From Micromussa lordhowensis (Eukaryota > Cnidaria > Anthozoa > Scleractinia > Lobophylliidae), in assembly GCA_964020085.1 (NCBI GenBank), contig OZ026605.1, positions 1,427,201-1,491,200 on the forward strand: 64,000 nucleotides of DNA. The letters are read 5' to 3'. Of this stretch, positions 11,801 to 27,100 are shown piece after piece. A program made the translations under genes and the position numbers. The notes beneath the pieces were generated by a model. That model was not told where the DNA came from. It did no database searches and saw only the letters and a program-made list of their open reading frames with translations. The number at the start of each line of letters is the position of its first letter. Position 1 is the stretch's first letter.

Positions 11801-12645
11801 TGACCAGACGGAGCCCCAAGTGGACCCAAGTTTTCAACTTGTGTCTACTTCGAGTCCGTTTGACCAGGGCTTAAAGCTTGGGTCTACACAGTCTGTTAAT
11901 CAAATTGCCGTCGCAGATGCCAATTTATATCCATCAAATAGTTTTGATTTGCTCGCACATGATTGGTCTAAACGCGTCACCTGACTGAATATGCACCAAC
12001 TACAACTGAGGAATATCCGAATGATATAGCACAGTTTTGAAAGGATCTCACGAGTTGCGAAAAATGTTTCAAGGATAACGGACACAATAGCCTCCATTTG
12101 ACTTAAAAAAAATTAAATATTTACTTAATAAACCCCTTCAGGCGGCTGGTATGTTGGCTGATAATCTCCGCGGCTGAGAAAAATGAACATTTGGCCGCGA
12201 AGCATCGAGGGCAAATGTGAAATTTTGAGTGTTGGAAATTAACGCGACTTAAATCCGCAGGCAGCCCAGACGTACTGTTAGTGAAAATAATTTATAAACA
12301 ACAGAGCCGATGATGTGTGTTAAATTACAAGCAAAATTAACTGCAAAGGAGTCATAATATTTATCAAAGAGTTCAAAATAAATATTGTTTTGCCTTAATA
12401 CCATTGTCTATTTCTTTGTCCTGGTCAATATCTGGTCTATTTTACTGGGTTTTCTCAGCTAGTTCGCTTGCCATCATGGCCGCGTGGGAGCTGTTATCGT
12501 TGAGTTATATTAAGGGTCCAAATGGTGTTTGAAAATCGAAATATTGTAAGACATACCAGTTTAGCTGAATGCTTCCTTGTTCATCCTGGCTGGTTTAAAC
12601 GACATTTTTTCGCTTTTTGCAATAAGAGGTATCTTCCACTATAAA

Positions 12646-13059
12646 TTAAGGCGGGGGTACACGTGAAGGCTGTTTTGACGTCGCTTAACACGGCCTTCCT
12701 GCCAATATCTCGGTCACGTTTCAAGCGACACTAAATCTCTATGCTCATTTCATTAACCACTGTTTGGCGGCTTTGTGTAAATGTTTGGGTGATTTTTGGG
12801 CATTTTGGGAAAGAGATATTTTTCTCAAAGGATAGGTTAAATTGAGGAAAATATGAAATGTCGAAGACTTGATGGAATTGGAATATTAAAATTTGAAGTG
12901 AAGAATTAGTAGACGGATACCAAACAGTCCTCTACCTACCTGGGGCTCTCTTTTGCGAGGGAAACTGACTGGGAGTGTTTCCATCCCATCTTAATCCTAA
13001 CAATTTCCTTTTACTATTACTTCAAATTTCACTCTTATTCATGTTTACCCCCGCCTTAA
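12646..13059. mobile_element. TTAA-flanked MITE, copy 1
   Basis: Both ends are TTAA. Inside are inverted tips GGCGGGGGTACA and TTTACCCCCGCC. A second copy (47120-47501) shares the interior, for example GGCTGTTTTGACGTCGCTTAA and TAGTAGACGGATACCAAACAG-like blocks. TTAA target duplication is the hallmark of piggyBac-type transposition. There is no transposase, so it is non-autonomous, and the superfamily assignment rests on TTAA alone. Confidence 0.72.
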
Positions 13060-14247
13060 GACACAGTTGGTGGTGACAACTGGAACAAATTTATTTAACA
13101 CTGGATGCAAAAAAAAATTCAAAACTGAACAAAACTGAGCCATGTACTCGACACAACAGTACGCAAAATTCTAAACGTCCACAATGCAAGAAGTCTGGCG
13201 ATTTTGAAAGAGAGAACAGAGGAAGTCTCATATTCTGTCGAGAAAGACTATGTTGACGATTCGAAATCTATCTTGCCCGAAATCAAAGGAGAAAATATTG
13301 ACATCAATTCCTTTTAGCGACAACGATGAAGATGAACTCGAAATATTGTAACCCTGAAAAATTAAGGGTAAATGGAAAGAAATAAAGCTGGTAGTTAATG
13401 TTTTTTAGGCGTCATGAATGTCTGGACAGGTTCCAAAATTGGGGTTAAAATACTGGAAATTTAGAGCGCCGAAACTAACGCTGCCCTTGATTAACGTCGC
13501 GGAAATCAACGCTCAACAAAATTAACGCGACTTAAATTAACGCGAATTTTAACAATCCGCGTTAATCATGGAGTAATAAGGTATATAGGTTAACGGTTTG
13601 AGTGACATCTTAAGCCGGATAACTCTTAGGTTAATATGTTGCGTGTTCCGGCACCGAAGCACTTTTTGTTCAACTGAACTGGAACTGAAAAAGCTAAATC
13701 CCAGAAATAACTACCCACCATTCACAACACCGAAGTAAAAATTGAGAAATTGAGAGGAGAGTACAATTTTTCTTCTCTCAGAAGCGCTGTCTGGCTGTGT
13801 CTGGTCGGGTGTCTCAAAAACAAAGACTTGAAACCGAAGTGGTTTGGCGATTACCTTTTGCGGTTTCATCTCGCATCTGATTAGTCGCAAAACAATAAAC
13901 ATTCCAGAAATTGTCTCTGGTATTTGCGATTTTACGCTCCTCTGAGAAAGACTGTAAAATAAGGACATAGTTTATAGAGGGAAATGGCTACGAAGCTCGG
14001 CAAACATCAAAGGATCAAACATAAATGCCAAGATTTATGTTGGAAGGACCACGACCGTGCACAATCTTTTGTGATTGCGCTCATACACAATGCACAAATT
14101 ACGTAACCAAAATGTTTCTATTGGTTAGTTCCTCAGTACGCAGGAAACAACTATTGTGTTTTTTGCAAGGACAAAAAGAGCAAACAAAAACCTACGACAA
14201 TGAATTTTTTCGGGGTTTCATAACCATTCCCCTGAGAGTAACTATGA

Positions 14248-14253
14248 TATAAA
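14248..14253 (+). promoter_or_regulatory. Candidate TATA box of discoidin gene 3
   Basis: TATAAA in the context GATATAAAGGCTG lies 138 bases before the ATG at 14391. This leaves a plausible 5' UTR of about 100 bases. There is no experimental support. Confidence 0.4.
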
Positions 14254-14390
14254 GGCTGAACGCATAATGCTTTGTTTGAACCTGAAAGCATATTTGTCCG
14301 GCAGATTGTAATCTGGTCAATAATAAATGGGCAGTGCAGTTATCTTGAAGTAAGCGACGAAGGCAGGTTGGCGTCGCTGCAAGCCTCAAG

Positions 14391-17300
14391 ATGGAGCTCG
14401 CAGTCCAAATTTTACTGGTTTTGAAATTATTTCTTGGAGTTGGTAAGTGAGCCCTTATTGCATTGTTCTGACTTAACTGTAAACTGAGATTTATTATAAC
14501 TTTGGTCAATATACCCTTGCGTCGTGAAAACTGTAGGCCATCAGTTGGGGGATTACCTGTTCCCCATTTTTCAGCATTGTAAAATTGTATTTTAGTGTTC
14601 TTGCCAATGCAAGACAAATACCTCATCTCAAGCCATTTGCTCAAGTGCAAATCGATTATAAAAGCCGGTCTAGAATCTCTCCCGTTATAGCACAGAAAAT
14701 TTTACTACCTTAATGAGTAATTACAACTACGATCTGGGCACAACGCCTGCAAAGAAAATTAGGGGCGTTTTTAAAAGACGAAATGACGAAATGGTATTTA
14801 ACAATGTGGGATACGGTTAACCCATACAATCATTGAGAGCTAACCGCCTTTCAAGTAAGTGATATTTAGGCTAACCGAAGCGCTGTTTAGGCTAACCGAA
14901 GCGCTATTTAGGCTAACCGAAGCGCTGTTTAGGCTAACTGGGGTAACATTTCGACATTTCGTGTTTTAAACACGCCCGAAATTTAGTGTTCAACTGACGA
15001 ATCTCGCGAATAACTGAAATTGTCCAGCGTAAGGACGGGGCCCAGCTGAAGATCCAAAGACAGGGTTCAGCCTCAAATGGAATTAGGAAAGTAATTAATC
15101 GTAGTTCTCCTTTCACTAAGTACGCACTTCAACTTTTATTATCTCACGATGTTCACGTTTGCCAAGGATAGCTTTATTCTCCAACCGGCTGTGAGCTCTT
15201 AACTTTGCGATACTTTGGCCTAAAATTTAAGGCTAACCGGCGATTATGGTCAAAGTCATACCCAAGCTTCGTTAACGCTTGCTCGTGGAAAATTTCGCTG
15301 GTGATTTTTTTAAGCCTTTCTTTGTTTTCTTCGAGTGCTTTACATACTCCAATTGAATTTGTTATTCGGAAAATATTGGACTCCTTCCGCTGCTAAACTG
15401 ACTGTGTGTTTACCCCTTTTATGTGTTTAACAAAATTTACACTTTGGAAATTTGAATCTAAGTAGGCGCTGTCAAACCTTTTTTCTTTCTGTGTTGTTCA
15501 GCTAGAAACTGTGGATTCCGGCTTGTTCCTCTGGATTCGATGTGCAAGGGAAATGTTAATTCGTAGTTTAATTACTTTAAAGTAATTAAGCGCTACTTTC
15601 ACGCGCTTCCACACCGGTCCCAAGGGGTTTCCTTGATTGAAATAAAAAGAGAAGAAAGGCCATTTACCTGATCGGAACCTAGTTAACCATCTTTTGCTTT
15701 TGACTAATTAATAAAAGTCCATTTCACATTCCACTTCAAACGCCATGCTCAGCACGTTTCTCTGAAAAAAACAACACTGATTGCCGTCGAATCGAGTTTG
15801 GTTAAATTTCAATCAACCGGTAGAGTTTTGGGTTATGAAACGTTCGGTTCAAGTTTCCTTGGTGGAAATCAAACGCAATTTCGGTTTGTCAAAGGGACCC
15901 ATTGTTATTTGTTTTTCTTTTGTTCTTTCGTACTTCAGATTTACTTAGGACGCTCCGGAGTCATTTATGTATCGACCATAAAGATCAGGGCGGAACAAAA
16001 GCGCCCTTGTTGAGATGGTACAACAGCGGCGAGTATTGCCAACAAACCCTGGCTTTGGCTCCTGTTGTTTTCAATTCTATTTTTTAATGCCTATCCTCTT
16101 ACAGGAACTTCAAATAAATACAAAAATAATTCGTAGAACTCGAATATCATATTCAGAGGAAAGTCTTGACTATGCTTAAGGCGGCAAATTCTTGTTTCGT
16201 TTTGGTATTGTCTGAGACATTAGAGATTAGGAGCAGCTTGCGCATACATTCTCTGTAATAGCGTTCCCATACATGCTCTATAATTAAACAAATCTTTCGA
16301 GAAGCTTGGAAATTAAAGTTATGAATCTGAAATTTAGCAGAAATCATCCCTGCATCTCGATGCATCATCGACTTTAAAACAACCGTTTTGTTTTTGGATT
16401 GAATTTCGTATTGCTGAGTAATTAACAATTTTCTGAAGCGTCAGTCTAATGCATAATTGTTCGTTTCTCGCACCATTTCAGAATTAAAATGCAAATTAAA
16501 GTATTCCTCTTGTAACGACTAGCTTTCATATGGCCTTTAATATGAATTAATATTAATTTCTGTGTATTTTAGAAAAAGAAATTTAATATATTAAGAGCGA
16601 CTGCAAGTGATTATGAGCACGGGTTAAGTAGGCATTGTTTATATTCTAACTAACCCATGATTCTCTTGCCTTTTCATTTTCTTAGGTCTTGTCGCTGGAG
16701 GTGCGTACAACCTTGATGTGTTCTCTTAAATAATCTAACAATGTCCTTTTCCTCTTAAATTATATAAATGATCGTCTTTTCTTTTTCTCCGAACATCCCC
16801 CAGAAGGCTCTTAATAAATAAATAAATCAGTGTAGATCAATTTTGATTCGTGATGCTGTACAAAGCAGCACTAAAATTCCTATTTGACATGTACAAACGA
16901 AACGCCCAGTGCTCCAGTAGGAAAAAACCTAAACAAGAAAACGTTTTGGAATTAAAATCATTTTGGTCATGATTCCGATCTAGGTTCATATAATAATGAC
17001 TTACAAAAATGTCCAAAAAGGCAAGTCATTTTTGTTTACTTATGTGTATGCCATGAGGAGACCTTCCCAATGTATATCAATCAATCGCTTTTCATTTGCA
17101 CGACTTTAAACTTTCATCCGGCAAAAAGTAGTAACAGATTGAATATTTGATGTGTTCTTTTAGATTGTGACTCCCCGATGGGAATTGAGAGTGGAAAAAT
17201 TCCTAACTCTGCATTGAAGGCAGCTTCTGAGGTAAGCTGGGGAAATGTTAAAGTCTGTATACGGGCCAAGTAGCACATCAGGCCGGCGCTTATCTTACGA

Positions 17301-20300
17301 TACGATACAATACGATACAACTTTATTTAACCACGCTAGCCACACACAAGAAAAGCTGGTTTCCAGGTGGGGTCTAACACGTTAGAATTGGAATTATGGC
17401 CGGAATTTTTTCGCCTGAGGAAAATAAGTTGCTTATTATAAGAACACAGATAGTAAAAAAAATCATTCTATAATTGATATCAAACATAACATCATAAAAT
17501 CCCTAAAACAACTAGCTGGAAACTCTTTAATCGATGGTAAATGTGCTTACATTTGGTTAGTTTTTTTTCTCTGGTGAATTTTTTCCTTGCACTGTATTTA
17601 AGTTTGAAATGGCTGGACTGGGTATGCTTTGTGCTTTATGGACATTACTGATTACTTTTTTCAGTATGGAGCTCGTTATGAACCAAGCAAAGGCAGATTA
17701 AATCAACAGACCTCGTACATCGCCAAAACCAATGACATCGGCCAATGGATTCAGGTGGACCTTGGAAAGGTGGCCAAAGTGACAAAAATAGGAACTCAGG
17801 GCCGTTATAATGTAGGACAATGGGTCACCAAGTACATTGTCTCATGCAGCATTGATGGAGGATACTTTGAATTTCAAACGCATAAACCCTATAACTTCCC
17901 TCGGGTAAGCTCTAAATATATCATCTCTGCAGAAAATGAAAACGTCTTGCATGAAATATTACAGTTGTCTTTTAAAAATATGAAAAAACCTTTCGTGCTT
18001 TCCTGATTTATGTTTTTGTTCGCTTGCTTGTCAGTTATCTATGGGAGATTAAGGTAGCCCGTAGAGCACATATCATCAACATCTTAATTTTGTAATTATT
18101 GATAACTATTATTAACTTAACTATTGATTGACGTTTGCGCAATAGAACTAGAACTTCGCGCGATAATTACAGAATTGAATATAGTTGACATACAGCGGGT
18201 ACAAGAAAATTGAAGAATAGAAGACTCAAATCATCTCCACGAGAAGACACAAATATCTTTTGTCCTTTTGCAGGAATATATCGCCAACACGGACTACCAG
18301 AGTGTGGTTGTCAATACACTGGATGAGCCAATCATAGCTCGGTATATTCGTATTCATCCAGTTACTTGGTATGGATACATATCCATGAGGATTGAACTCT
18401 ATGGCTGTTTTTCAGGTGAGATAGACGAGGTGCTTGCTTTGACCTCCATATAAATTGCCTTCAGTAGTTACACTTTACCTGTTGAAGAATCTCACAACTA
18501 CTCTAACTTAATTCAGTGTGTCTTCATTTCGTTCTGCAACTATTTTTATGACTGGACAAGGCCACAAGCGATCTTAGTTCAAGAAAAAGATCAAGTTTAA
18601 TTTAGTTCTACAGGATCACCTCTACGAAAGATCACTCACTGCCAGATTGGTTGCCGACAAAACGGTCAAGAATACGAAGAAAAAGGGGGCATGAATTCCA
18701 ACTCTCCTGATAAGAACTGAGAGATACAAAAACTCGTTTATGGACAGATATATTATCAAACTTGCGTAGATTTAAGTTGTATTCATCTTACTTTTATTCA
18801 TGCTTTCGATTTTAAATAGTCACGTCTGGGTTTTTTCAGGAAAGACTTCATTCATTCATTCGGATTCGATATGAGAAATTACGTTCTGTTAATTCAAAAA
18901 CAACCACCATCTATTAAAGGATTGCATGATTACAGCACCCCTTTCGCTTCAAAACACACAGATCACCTAGCCAATTCGTTTCTAAAAATCGTATCTTTTC
19001 GGCAGGATTTCCAACCCCTAAATCTCCCGTGTGCATGGCTGGACTGGGACTGGAAAATGGAAACATCCCTGATTCCTCTGTAACGGCTTCCAGTATGAAC
19101 AGCGCTACCTACAGTCCAACTCTGGGTCGCCTTCATCATTACTACGGGTGGTTAGCTGGTACCTCCAACCAACAGCAATGGTTTCAAGTGGATTTTGGAG
19201 GATGGACCAACGTGACCAGAATATCTACCCAAGGAAGGCAGAACTCGGCACAGTGGGTTACAAAGTACATACTCGCTTATAGTTACGATGGCGTGTTCTA
19301 CGAGGAATACAAAGAACATAGCGGCCAAGTCAAGGTAGTTATTTAATTTGTTGAAATGAACTATTTGTCAATGCACATATTTTTAAGGAGACAATTTCTT
19401 TTTTGAAACTGAAATGGATAGTTACAGCCGGTACATACTACTAAGTCATCAACGCTTCTTCCGGCGGGTATGTAATATCAGTCACTGTCGCGCCAGGAGG
19501 CCTTCATAGTCTCTCTTAAGCGGATAGTCTTGTGCAACCTTCTCGATTTCATTCCAAGTCTAAATTCTAAGTTAATTCTCTCTCCGCCGACCTTCTCCAA
19601 GTTATTCCCGGCAAGGAAATAACTTGAAAGGTTTAGCCTAATTTTGTTTTAAGTTTGCCTTTTGTAATCCGTGTTTGTCTTCGTCATCCATAACCATCCT
19701 TTTTCCTTTATGGTTTATTAATATCTCTTTGGTGTTTTTCCATCTTAGTAAACTACTATCCCTAGGTTTCAATTTAAAAGTAATTTTGTGCGTCGTCAAA
19801 ATAGCTCAAAATACCTTGACTGAGCTCCTTTAACGTATGATTCTGATCGATACATGATGAGTTTGCGGTCCGTTCTTGGAGAAGTGTCATGAAATTCGAA
19901 CCGTGAAAACTTTAAAATTTTTTCGTCATTAATTCTTCATTTAATTTAACAGAGTATTTATCAGTGTTTTCAAAGCTTAAAAACCATAATCTTGTACATT
20001 ATATGAACAGCCTTCGTTCTATAATCACAAAAAAAGGTAGGAAAAAGTCATTTGATCATGGTCTAAGTGTCCTTACTGCAACATCCTTTGGAGGTTTTTC
20101 AAAATAGCCTAACTTATGCGACACATCGTCGGAATACTGTTGCCGCACATCGTTGCATCATGCAGGAAACATGCGTGTGAAGAATGGTCTCTACAATCCT
20201 TATAAACAGCATATAGCAGTCATGTGGTCAGCAGTAGCAGATGAGAACTGTCATGGATTGGAAAGGCAATGCATGACTCTATGTCAAACTCTGCTTCAAC

Positions 20301-21114
20301 ACTAAACATGCACTGTACTGAACGTCTACACGAGTTGAATTGCTAGGATGGTTGCAACAGGTTTCACTGATTTTGATTTCAAAATTGAAGAAAACTCTGA
20401 ACAGTTTGAGATGCAGATGGTTCAAGATAATGGAACTCATTTCAAAGTAAGATTTAGAAAGCATTTCACATGAGTTAAACTCTGTTGGTTCTTAATTCTC
20501 CCCGCAGGAATTCGAAGGCAACACGGACCAATTCATGGTTGTGAGCCATCTCCTGAAGAAGCCCATAGTAACACGATACATCCGAATTATTCCAGTCTCT
20601 TGGCAGGGCGCCATTGCTTTAAGGGCTGACTTTTATGGATGCAAGTCAGGCGAGTGTTTCGCATGCATGATTTTGTTTTCACCGCGAGGCTGTTGGCCCT
20701 GGGCAAAATCTTTAACGTTTTAACCTTGTTGACGTCTTTCTCCACCTCTTCATATGAGTTTTGAAAATTTGTAATAAGCAAGATAAATAATGAGTTCTTA
20801 TCCCTCGAAATTAAAAAAAAAAAGAACTAAAAAGCCTGTTTTTTTAGAAAATTATATTTAACAATTATTCCACAAGCGCGCGTTGGATATGAGATGGTAG
20901 ATAGCCAACGAGGTGCATAGCCCCGAGTTGGCTATAATCATCTCGTATCCAATAAGGGCGAGTGGAATAATTGTGTTATTAAAAACGCCCTAAAAATATA
21001 GCAAACTAAACTTAAAAAAATCATAAACGCCTTAAAAAGGCATACGCTTACCATTTTCATAGAAAATGGTAGCAATGTTCGTAGCCCATGATGGCTAAGC
21101 CAATGAAAACTCTC

Positions 21115-21148
<34 letters not shown>

Positions 21149-24100
21149 TTTGGAATATAACGATGTCACATGAAGTCAGTTTTTATAAATATTCGACCAT
21201 GCTAACGAAATACATCATGACTTAAACAGACTTTGTAAACCTAGCCGTTAACCAATGAAACTACCATAAGATATGTCTTTTTTTAAAAATATTCGTCAAT
21301 AGGTTTCGATATCCCCAAGATAGTATGCGCTTCTCCTCTTGGAATGGAAAACGACAAAATACCAGACTCGGCCATCATAGCATCGTCGCGTTATAGCCAA
21401 TCTTGGGGACCACAGCGAGGAAGACTAAACGAGAAAACAGAAGGTAACAGCTTGGCTTCAAGAGTGTTTTATTTTGCGGCGTACTCACTGCCCTTTCCTT
21501 GCAGGATTTCCTTTTGTGTCCTGCAAGAAAACTGGTCTTGTTTATGCCATACAATACTTCCTAATAATGACATGTTGCAATATTCTGGCCACGGCCTTCG
21601 TTTGTGTGTGATTGTGGACCACAATTGCGTCTTGTTCTAATTCACTGACTACATGCAAAAAATATATATATTTATAATCTTTAAAGATGATTTCAAGTCC
21701 GTACTGCACATTCTCAGCACCCTAATGTTTATAAACATAAGTTCCCACTTGATGGAGTGCGAATCAATGTTAATCTTTACGAACCACATACTTTATCTTT
21801 GAGGCCTTTCAAATTCTTTTTCTAAAAACTTCGACTACTTCGCATCCATGGTAGCGGTTGTTTTTGCAACTTTTAATTTACTTCATGTAAGTCGCTGCGA
21901 AATGTTGACATTTTGTGATGTCTTACATGAAGCAAAACATAGAACTCAAAAAAACTCGCCAAGAGTGCGCAGTACGGACAGGAAATCATCTTCGAGGAGT
22001 TCTGGAAGGGGGCTGATTTCCCAATTGCGTAAAAAGGATGCAAGGTAGATAATGTTGCACGTCTTGGTATGTAACATGTTCATTTTTTTTTATCAATCAT
22101 TTGTATCGATTTAGGGAGTTTTAACGGAGGATGGATATCCCAATACGCGGATACAAATCAGTTCTTACAGATTGACTTGGGCAAGGTTACCAAGGTTACC
22201 AGAATTGCTACTCAAGGGCGTTACGATTCAGGCTGGTGGTCAAAGACTTACACCTTGGCATACAGTTTAGATGGTGGAACATTCTTGTTATACAACAATG
22301 GCCAGGTACGTGACACCTCCTATCCAGCTATTCTTTTGGCTCAGCACACATTCCCATTCGTATAGCAGGGATGTGTGACCAACCAAAAGAAGGTTGCGTA
22401 GAAAGCTAAGGTTCAGAATTTGTGAGGGGAAGTGAGGGTGTATCACGCCACTGAGTAACATTGTTCGCATTTCTTAATTTTGAAGGTTCTGCAAGGAAAC
22501 ACGGACAACGTGAACACCGAAGGCCGTATCCTTGATCCTGCAATCATTGCCCGATTTATCAAGATCAACGTTAAAACATACCAAGGCTACCCTTCATTGA
22601 GAGTGGAGTTATATGGATGCAGTCAAGGTATGCTCAATTTGAAAGGAAATCTGTTCTGGAGAAAAAACTCCTTATACGAGTGTAAAGGCTCAAAACGCAA
22701 TTAATTTTAAGATCATTTTTACTACCATTTTCATACCCGAGTTTGTTTTCACTTAAAACAACACGATTAAGGCTCGGTTCAAACGTCGAACTTTACATAT
22801 GCCGAACCTAATACCAATTTGGGTCGACCCAAATAACTGATTAAGTTGGGCAGTTGATTCAAAAGTCGAACCTAATTTAGTTGAACTTGATTGCAAAAAA
22901 ACAAAACAAAGAGACACTATTGCAAAATGGCGGGAAAAATGCGCGAGAGACAAATTGTGGAAACGGAGAGCTTGCTTTTCTTGCAACTGTTTTCAGGGAC
23001 GCTAGACCAAGTCGAAGTAGGCGAATCCAGATGCAGTTTGCATTAAACAACCGAAGAAGATTTTGAATTTGGTTTGCATTCTATTATTGCTTATTCCCAA
23101 AGGAAAATCGTTTAGTTGCTTCCTGTCGTCGCTTTCTTCAAGTTAAGCAATAGAGCACTCTTTCCCTGTTTACATAGCCTCATCTAAACACGAGAAGGGT
23201 TGGTAGAATTCGAGACCGTTATGCAAACCCTCGACTGCGTCTCGGGTTTCCATAAGTTTGCATAAGTTTCGAGAATTCTCCCAACCCTCCGAGTGTTTCC
23301 TATGTAAACACGGAAAAAGTGCTCTATCACTTTTCCCACCATTTTCTTCCAAGACCAAAACAAGCTCTGTACGCATGGCAAAAATTGGAAACGTGCAGAA
23401 CTTAATTTAAATTTAAATTAATTTATTTAACGTATTTGTAATGTATGCATTAGGTTTGGTACGTGAAACTTTCGACGTTTCAATCGAACTGAATTGAAAC
23501 TTTTAATTCTCGGGTCGACCCAAATTAGGTCTCATTAATTGATACATTCAAACGTCGATCTCTGTACTTAATTGGGGCTACTAGGTTCGGCTCATGAGAA
23601 GTTAAACGTTTAAACCGGGCCTAATAAAAATTAAACAAATTAAGTTAACTACCACTTGAGTTAATAAAACATTAATTCAAATTTGAATTAAACATAATTA
23701 TATACATGGCATATATATTACATACATTCTTCAAATTTTAAATTAAACATAATTATATACATCGCATATTTATTACAAACATTTATTTTAACCTCATGCA
23801 ATATATCCACATTACTATAGCCAAGGTTTTCATATTTTACTCCAAAAGGTTTCCCCACGCCAAAGCCACCCTTGTGTCTAGAAGCCCTTGGAATGCAGAA
23901 TGGAAGAATTCCAGATTCTGCGATAACGGCCTCGAGTGAATACAACGCTATAAGCAAGGCCATCAATGGCAGATTACATTTCCTGTTCAAATCAGGGACT
24001 AACTATGGAGCGTGGATAGCGAAAACGAATGACGTCTTCCAGTATCTTCAAATAAATTTTGGTGATTGGACAAAAGTAACTCGAGTTGTCATTCAAGGAA

Positions 24101-27100
24101 GACAAGATGCTGATCAATGGGTGACAAGCTTCAGCCTTTCATATGGCTACGATGCCGTGTTTTTTAAAGATTACAATGAAAACGAGGCAAAAAAGGTAAT
24201 TGGTCGTCATGAGAACGGAATTCAGGACAACACGATAAATTAGTTTTGTGATAGCTACATAAATGTGTTTCGGGTAGCCGCTGATTTGATTTAAAGAGAA
24301 GCAAATAGCGAGCACATGCAATGCGTTTTCTCGTGTTCATTCAGTTCATTTTCTTTCAGATATTTCCAGGAAATAATGATCGGTATACACCTGTCAGTCA
24401 CGATCTGAAAATACCAATCATCACTCGCTACATCCGTATTAATCCAGAAACATGGCACTCTCATATTTGTATGAGAGCCGAGTTCTATGGCTGCAGAGAA
24501 GGTGAGAATATTCAGCGCCAGCCGTTTGCATTCATGCAATCGAAAGATGGAAATATCGTGATTTTCTCATAGCACTCAGTGTTTGCAAGAAAAAAGAAAA
24601 AGCAAGGAAAAAACGTTTTTCCACTTATTTATTTTAGCCTATTCACACGTATTTTTGTACTATGCGATTACTATTTTGCCTATTGCAAATGCTGACAGCA
24701 ACTCTACGCACCAACTTTAAAAACGCAAGCTACAAAAAAATCAGGCACTAGCCTCATTGAGACGATTGGAAAAGAGATCATTAAATTAGCTATAATTTCT
24801 CTGAATCGCAAACGTCCTCTGTTAAATCAGGCTGAAGAACTTTTTTATAAACAAATTTCAGTAGAGTCAGTCAGATTTTCAGAATTCATGATGCTTTTCG
24901 AATTAATATGGAAAAGCGAAATAAAAAATCGCTAATTTACAAATAGTTTCATGACAAGGCTGACTTTCTCGCGTTCATGACAACAAGACAATGTGTGGCT
25001 AGGAAAAACAATTTCATGTCGAATTGACGGTTTTTTAATTTCAGTATGTGTATTAAGCACACATTGTTGGCCTAACCGTTTTTCGTGCCAACTAGGGTTC
25101 AAACCACCAAAACTAGAATGTCAGTCAGAACTTGGAATAAAGAGTGGAAAAATCCCAGACAGTGCTATCACTGCTACTACAATCTATAGTCAGTACTATG
25201 GTCCAGAACGTGCCAGACTTGACACGGTGAAGTCAGGGAGTTTCGCGGGAGCGTGGGTTCCTAAGACGCAGGACATGGGGCAGTGGATTCAAGTTGATCT
25301 TGGCAAATACACAAAGATCACAAGAATAGCAACTCAGGGCAGACAAGAGTCAGCTCACTGGGTGAAAAGCTATTCCATCAGCTACAGCCTTGGTGGAAGT
25401 CCATTCATTCCTTACAACAACAACCAGGTAAATACAATATGAGTTGGAAGTCAGTAACGTCAAGTTGGTACTCGACAAAACAGTTACATCTTCAATGTAT
25501 ATAACGAAACTCAGAAGTAGAACTAGTTTGAAAGCTGTATTTAATTCATCTTTAACTTGGAAAATGAGGTTGTCATTTCCGAGTAGTAGGTATGGATGGG
25601 ACAACTTCACTAGCTCCTTAGATCCTTGCAGCACTCCTCCGCTTGATGTTAGCCTTTTTTCAGACATCCGCGGACCAGTAGTAATATTTAAGCAATGTCT
25701 CTGATTCGTGAATCTTTTAAGACTTCGACAGTCAACTACTTTTCGACAAAAAGTAGAAAAAGGGCATTGTCAGAATTTCCTGGAAGTGGACCCCATGGCC
25801 TATGAATTAATTTGAAAACTCCATCTTAATTTTTCGTAAATCATTTTCCAATTAGTAGATCATAGTCACCTTGATAATCCTAAGAGATGCTTTAGTAACT
25901 TTTCCTTGTCATTTCTTGTTAGGTTCTCCCTGGTAATAAAGACTCCAATACAATCGTTGGACACATTCTCAATCCACCCATCTTTGCGCACTACATTCGA
26001 ATCCACCCCAAAGAGTACCAAAGTTACATGGCTCTACGATTTGAACTTTATGGATGCACAAAAGGTTAGTGAATGGCAGTTTCCGCTCTTGCTGGGGAAT
26101 CAAAATACGCAAATTTGTTTGAGATTTCCTTGTTATGAGGTTTTCTGTTCCCCGCTGTCTTTCTGAGTCGTAATCATGTTTTGTTTCTCTTGAATGTTCA
26201 AGGATTCATAACTTTAAGCCCACCACCCTGTCAAGCACCTCTTGGACTGCAAAGCAACGCAATACCAGACTCCGCTCTAAGGGCATCCACGTCATACAAT
26301 ATAAATTCCATGGGACCAAGAAACGGTCGATTACATTTTCAGCCATCGTCGGGCCAGTACGGAGCTTGGGCTGTCTCCACAAATAACGAGTTCCAATACT
26401 TTGAAGTGAACTTTCATGAATGGACTAAGGTTACAAAGGTGGCGACGCAAGGAAGACAGGATGGCGCGTGGTGGGTAAAGAGCTACAGTCTTAGCTACAG
26501 CTACGATGGTGTGTTCTTTGAGGATTACAAGGAGGATGGCGTAGTCAAGGTATTTTAATTCATGTTTTTTGCATTTTTTTTTACCTTATTGATATTTTCA
26601 CATGTAAGGCTCTACGCGGAAACCGACAAAAACTATCTATTGACAATTTCTAACTTACAACAACATTGACAAAGTCACTCAAGTTCTTTGATGTTTAGAG
26701 ATCAGCGAAAATATAACAATGAAATTTATAGGATGTCACACAGCATGGTTTCAAGTCAGGAAGACTTTACAACTCCTATTGAGGAGAACGTTATCTGGCC
26801 GAAGCAACGTGAAAATTTTTATAAAAACGCGAAGAAAGCTTCTTGAACAAAGAGTCACCGGCCTCAATTGGGCAATTCACTTCAGTCTGAGTCCTTCAGG
26901 CAGAAACTTCCAGTAAAAGTTGTTCAGGCTGAACTCAATTAATCTTTTAATAGATCAAAGAATCGACTACTACTTCCGTTGCGTATAAGAATAAGAACAA
27001 GACTTTATTTATATAGCGCTATCCAATAGCGCTTTACAACGTTTTGTAATGTCTCTAAACACACCAAACAGTTTTGATTTCTCTGGTTTATCATCTGACG

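Larger units (their letters stand above)
10993..14247. other. Intergenic region between sulfatase gene 2 and the discoidin gene
   Basis: I see no gene here. It holds a reversed SINE tail (11352-11465), a 35-base palindrome with 12-bp direct repeats (11742-11800) and a TTAA-flanked MITE (12646-13059). The motif ATTAACGCGACTT appears near 12240 and again near 13520. The remaining bases show no domain, RNA gene or open frame I would defend. Confidence 0.6.

Noticed and set aside
14192..14650. 152-codon open frame on the - strand over exon 1 of the large gene
   Set aside because: It has no recognisable domain, overlaps a well-supported signal-peptide exon and is absent at the paralogous gene.
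20640..20651. GT donor at 20645 in place of the GC donor after domain 2
   Set aside because: It would end the exon in phase 2, whereas the next exon needs phase 1; the GC site gives the standard 142-base exon.
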